From: Thermoanaerobaculia bacterium
Lineage (GTDB): Bacteria; Acidobacteriota; Thermoanaerobaculia; Multivoradales; JAHEKO01
Assembly: GCA_945787635.1 (NCBI GenBank)
Contig: CALZIK010000070.1
Coordinates: 1-64,000, forward strand
DNA: 64,000 bases
Direction: 5' to 3'
Positions 61,992 to 64,000 of this stretch are shown here, piece after piece; the first letter of the stretch is position 1, and the number at the start of each line of letters is the position of its first letter. The translations under genes were made by a program, and so were the position numbers. Below the pieces are notes generated by a model, which searched no databases, was not told the origin of the DNA, and saw only the letters and a list, made by a program, of their open reading frames with translations.

Positions 61992-62951
61992 ATGACCGTG
62001 AAGTCGAAAGCCCGTTTGGCCGTAGTGGCAGTCGGTGGCAACTCACTCATCGCCGACGAGGCACATGTGACGATCTCCGATCAGTCGGTGACCGCGACGG
62101 CGACGGCCCACCAGATCGCCGAGATGAGCGCCGACGGGTGGAACCTGGTCGTGACCCACGGCAACGGTCCTCAGGTCGGGTTCATACTGCGCCGCTCGGA
62201 GATCGGGATGAACGAGGTTCCTCCCATCCCGATGGACTACGCGACATCCAACACGCAGGGCTCGATCGGGTACATGTTTCAGCGGGCCCTGCGCAACGAG
62301 TTCCGGCGGCGCGGAATCGCGCGGGATGTCGTCTCGTTGATCACCCAGACCCTGGTCGATCGAAACGATCCGGCCTTCGACGCGCCGACCAAGCCGATAG
62401 GCCCTCACCTGGATGAAGCCACGGCTCGTCAACGGGCCGTTGAACACGGGTGGGTGGTGAAGGAAGACTCGGGACGCGGCTGGCGGCGGGTCGTGGCGTC
62501 GCCGCTTTCGCTGGCGATCATCGAGCTCGAGGTGATTCGCTCTCTGGTGAGGCAGGGTACCGTGGCGATCGCCTGCGGCGGCGGCGGTCTGCCGGTTTTC
62601 GAAGACGAAAGGGGCGAGCTCATGCGGGTCGAGGCGGTGATCGACAAGGATCACGCCTCCAGCCTGTTGGCGCGAGAGCTCGGCGCCGACCTGCTTCTGA
62701 TCACGACCGCGGTCGAGAAGGTGGCGGTCAACTTCGGCAAGCCGAATCAAGAGTGGCTCAGCCGGGTGACCCTGGCGGAGGCCCGACGCCATCAGGCGGA
62801 CGGTCAGTTCGCTCCCGGCAGCATGGGGCCCAAGATCGAGGCGATGATCGCCTTTGTCGAGCGAACCGGGGGTCGGGGGTTGATCACCAATCCTCAGAAC
62901 CTGACTCGGGCTCTCGCCGGCGAGACCGGCACCGAGATCGTGCCGGACTGA
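61992..62951 (+). CDS. arcC: Carbamate kinase
   Basis: A 319-residue kinase of the amino-acid-kinase fold: LAVVAVGGNSLI, VVTHGNGPQVG, the PMDYATSNTQGSIGYMFQRA region, VASPLSLAIIE, ACGGGGLPVFED and AVIDKDHASSLLARELGAD, then SMGPKIEAMIAF. It transfers phosphate from carbamoyl phosphate to ADP, giving ATP, ammonia and CO2. In this setting its substrate would come from YgeW, so this is the ATP-yielding step. ygeX begins 20 bp after its stop. The 254-bp gap to xdhD should hold divergent promoters, but I see no clear boxes. Confidence 0.95.
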   Translation: MTVKSKARLAVVAVGGNSLIADEAHVTISDQSVTATATAHQIAEMSADGWNLVVTHGNGPQVGFILRRSEIGMNEVPPIPMDYATSNTQGSIGYMFQRALRNEFRRRGIARDVVSLITQTLVDRNDPAFDAPTKPIGPHLDEATARQRAVEHGWVVKEDSGRGWRRVVASPLSLAIIELEVIRSLVRQGTVAIACGGGGLPVFEDERGELMRVEAVIDKDHASSLLARELGADLLLITTAVEKVAVNFGKPNQEWLSRVTLAEARRHQADGQFAPGSMGPKIEAMIAFVERTGGRGLITNPQNLTRALAGETGTEIVPD

Positions 62952-62971
62952 AACGACCCGGAGACCGACCC

Positions 62972-64000
62972 ATGACCACTGAAGCCCCTCTGCAATGGGC
63001 CGCCAATCCGAACCCGGAGTCGGGTGAGCGCACGGCATCGCTGGACGCGATCCTGCCCGCGGGCGCTCTGCAGAGCGCTCGCGCGTTTCACCGGCAGATC
63101 CCCGGCTACCGCTACAGCCCGCTCAAGAGCCTCACTGGACTGGCGGCGATGCTGGGTTTGGGTGGTCTATGGGTCAAGGACGAGGCCCAGAGGCTCAGCC
63201 TCAGCTCGTTCAAGGTCCTGGGCGGCTCGTTTGCCATCTACAAGTTCCTGGAAAAGCGGCTGGGGCGCGAGAATCAGGGTCTGACCTTCGCCGAGCTGAC
63301 CTCTCCCGAAGTGAGAGAGCAGCTGGGTGAGATCACGTTTGCGACGGCGACCGACGGCAACCATGGCCGGGGTGTCGCCTGGGCCGCGACCAAGCTTCGA
63401 CAGCGCTCGGTCGTCTACGTTCACAGCAAGACCTCGACGGCTCGAGTCAAGGCTATCGAGAGCCACGGAGCTCGAGTCGAGGTCATCGACGGGACCTATG
63501 ACGACGCCGTCAGGAAGGTCGAGCGTGATGCCCGAAAGAACGGCTGGCAGGTCATCTCGGACACCTCGTGGGATGGCTACGAAGAGATTCCGACGTGGAT
63601 CATGCAGGGCTACACGACGGCGTTCTCCGAGGCCCAAGAGCAGCTGGCGGCCCAGGGCCTGGTCAAGCCGAGCCACGTCTTCATCCAGGCCGGGGTCGGG
63701 GCGCTCGCCGCGTCCTGCGTCGGCTTCTACCATCGCCTGTTCGGCGACGACGCTCCGATCTCAGTGGTGGTGGAGCCCAGCCGAGCCGCTTGCCTGCTCG
63801 AGTCGGCGCGGGCCGGCGACGGCCAGGCGCGTCACTTCCCCGGCGACCTGGACACGATCATGGCGGGCCTGGCGTGCGGCGACCCGAGCCCTCTCGCCTG
63901 GGAGCTTCTCTGGGAGCGCGCCGATGTGTTCGCGGCGGTTCCCGACTACGTGGCCGCCAAGGGGATGAGGGTCTTCGGGGTGCCCCTCGACGGCGACCCG
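62972..64000 (+). CDS. ygeX: Diaminopropionate ammonia-lyase (partial, cut by window end)
   Basis: The frame from the ATG at 62972 (GACCCGGAGA upstream) runs 343 codons to the window end without a stop. It matches YgeX: VKDEAQRLSLSSFKVLGG with PLP-lysine Lys81, ATATDGNHGRGVAWAA with Asp128, IPTWIMQGYTTAFSEAQEQL, and DTIMAGLACGDPSP. Asp128 and Asp197 correspond to the catalytic Asp pair described in E. coli YgeX. It splits 2,3-diaminopropionate into pyruvate and two ammonia. About 50-60 residues at the C-terminus are missing because the window ends. Confidence 0.93.
   Translation, partial: MTTEAPLQWAANPNPESGERTASLDAILPAGALQSARAFHRQIPGYRYSPLKSLTGLAAMLGLGGLWVKDEAQRLSLSSFKVLGGSFAIYKFLEKRLGRENQGLTFAELTSPEVREQLGEITFATATDGNHGRGVAWAATKLRQRSVVYVHSKTSTARVKAIESHGARVEVIDGTYDDAVRKVERDARKNGWQVISDTSWDGYEEIPTWIMQGYTTAFSEAQEQLAAQGLVKPSHVFIQAGVGALAASCVGFYHRLFGDDAPISVVVEPSRAACLLESARAGDGQARHFPGDLDTIMAGLACGDPSPLAWELLWERADVFAAVPDYVAAKGMRVFGVPLDGDP

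Overview
The window is high-GC, densely coded DNA from a Gram-negative-type bacterium: it has a Tsx-like outer membrane channel, lipoproteins and many RBS-led operons with 4-base ATGA/GTGA overlaps. The mix of SpoVG, a bL25/Ctc protein with a long tail, a membrane pyrophosphatase of the GNTTAA (K+-dependent) type and a free-standing MshEN protein suggests Acidobacteriota, perhaps the Thermoanaerobaculia. This is an inference from gene content, not a phylogeny, and no rRNA is present.

Layout. Positions 1-14.5 kb are housekeeping: a 96-bp tandem repeat array, ssb, dtd, an M50 protease, HU, an MshEN-GAF protein, a TPR protein with a coupled lipoprotein, spoVG, tRNA-Gln, prs-rplY-pth, hppA, and rpsF-rpsR-rplI behind a leader that resembles the S6:S18 autoregulatory motif. 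From 14.5 kb to the right edge, with an interruption at 52.5-59.1 kb, nearly everything concerns nucleobases and nucleosides.

Purine/pyrimidine island. A leftward unit (23.2 to 14.6 kb) carries an NCS2/NAT permease, a BMP-type lipoprotein, a double-NBD ATPase, two permeases, a Tsx-like channel and a COG2403-type GTPase. A rightward unit (24.9-30.9 kb) carries a second complete BMP-type ABC importer plus cytosine deaminase. Malonyl-CoA decarboxylase lies between them. Then come an adenosine-kinase-like PfkB enzyme, a second purine permease, an EamA transporter, guanine deaminase, the two-subunit xanthine dehydrogenase XdhAB, a CodA-like hydrolase and an SsnA-like aminohydrolase.

Catabolic core. 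Positions 43.8-52.3 kb encode ygfK, a short ygfK paralogue, ygeW and ygeY. Positions 59.1-64.0 kb encode an XdhD/Se-type fused Mo-hydroxylase, carbamate kinase and the start of ygeX, cut by the window edge. Apart from hyuA this is the gene set linked to anaerobic purine/uric acid breakdown in gut bacteria. A coherent reading is: import nucleosides and bases, deaminate or hydroxylate them to xanthine/urate-level purines, reduce and open the rings, transfer carbamoyl groups to phosphate, make ATP with carbamate kinase, and split 2,3-diaminopropionate to pyruvate and ammonia. No uricase or allantoinase is seen.

The interruption (52.3-59.1 kb) holds a GT39-type membrane protein, a possible frameshifted small secreted protein, an FHA-GGDEF protein, an FHA protein, and a 968-residue protein made of two acetoacetate-decarboxylase-like halves whose function I cannot assign.
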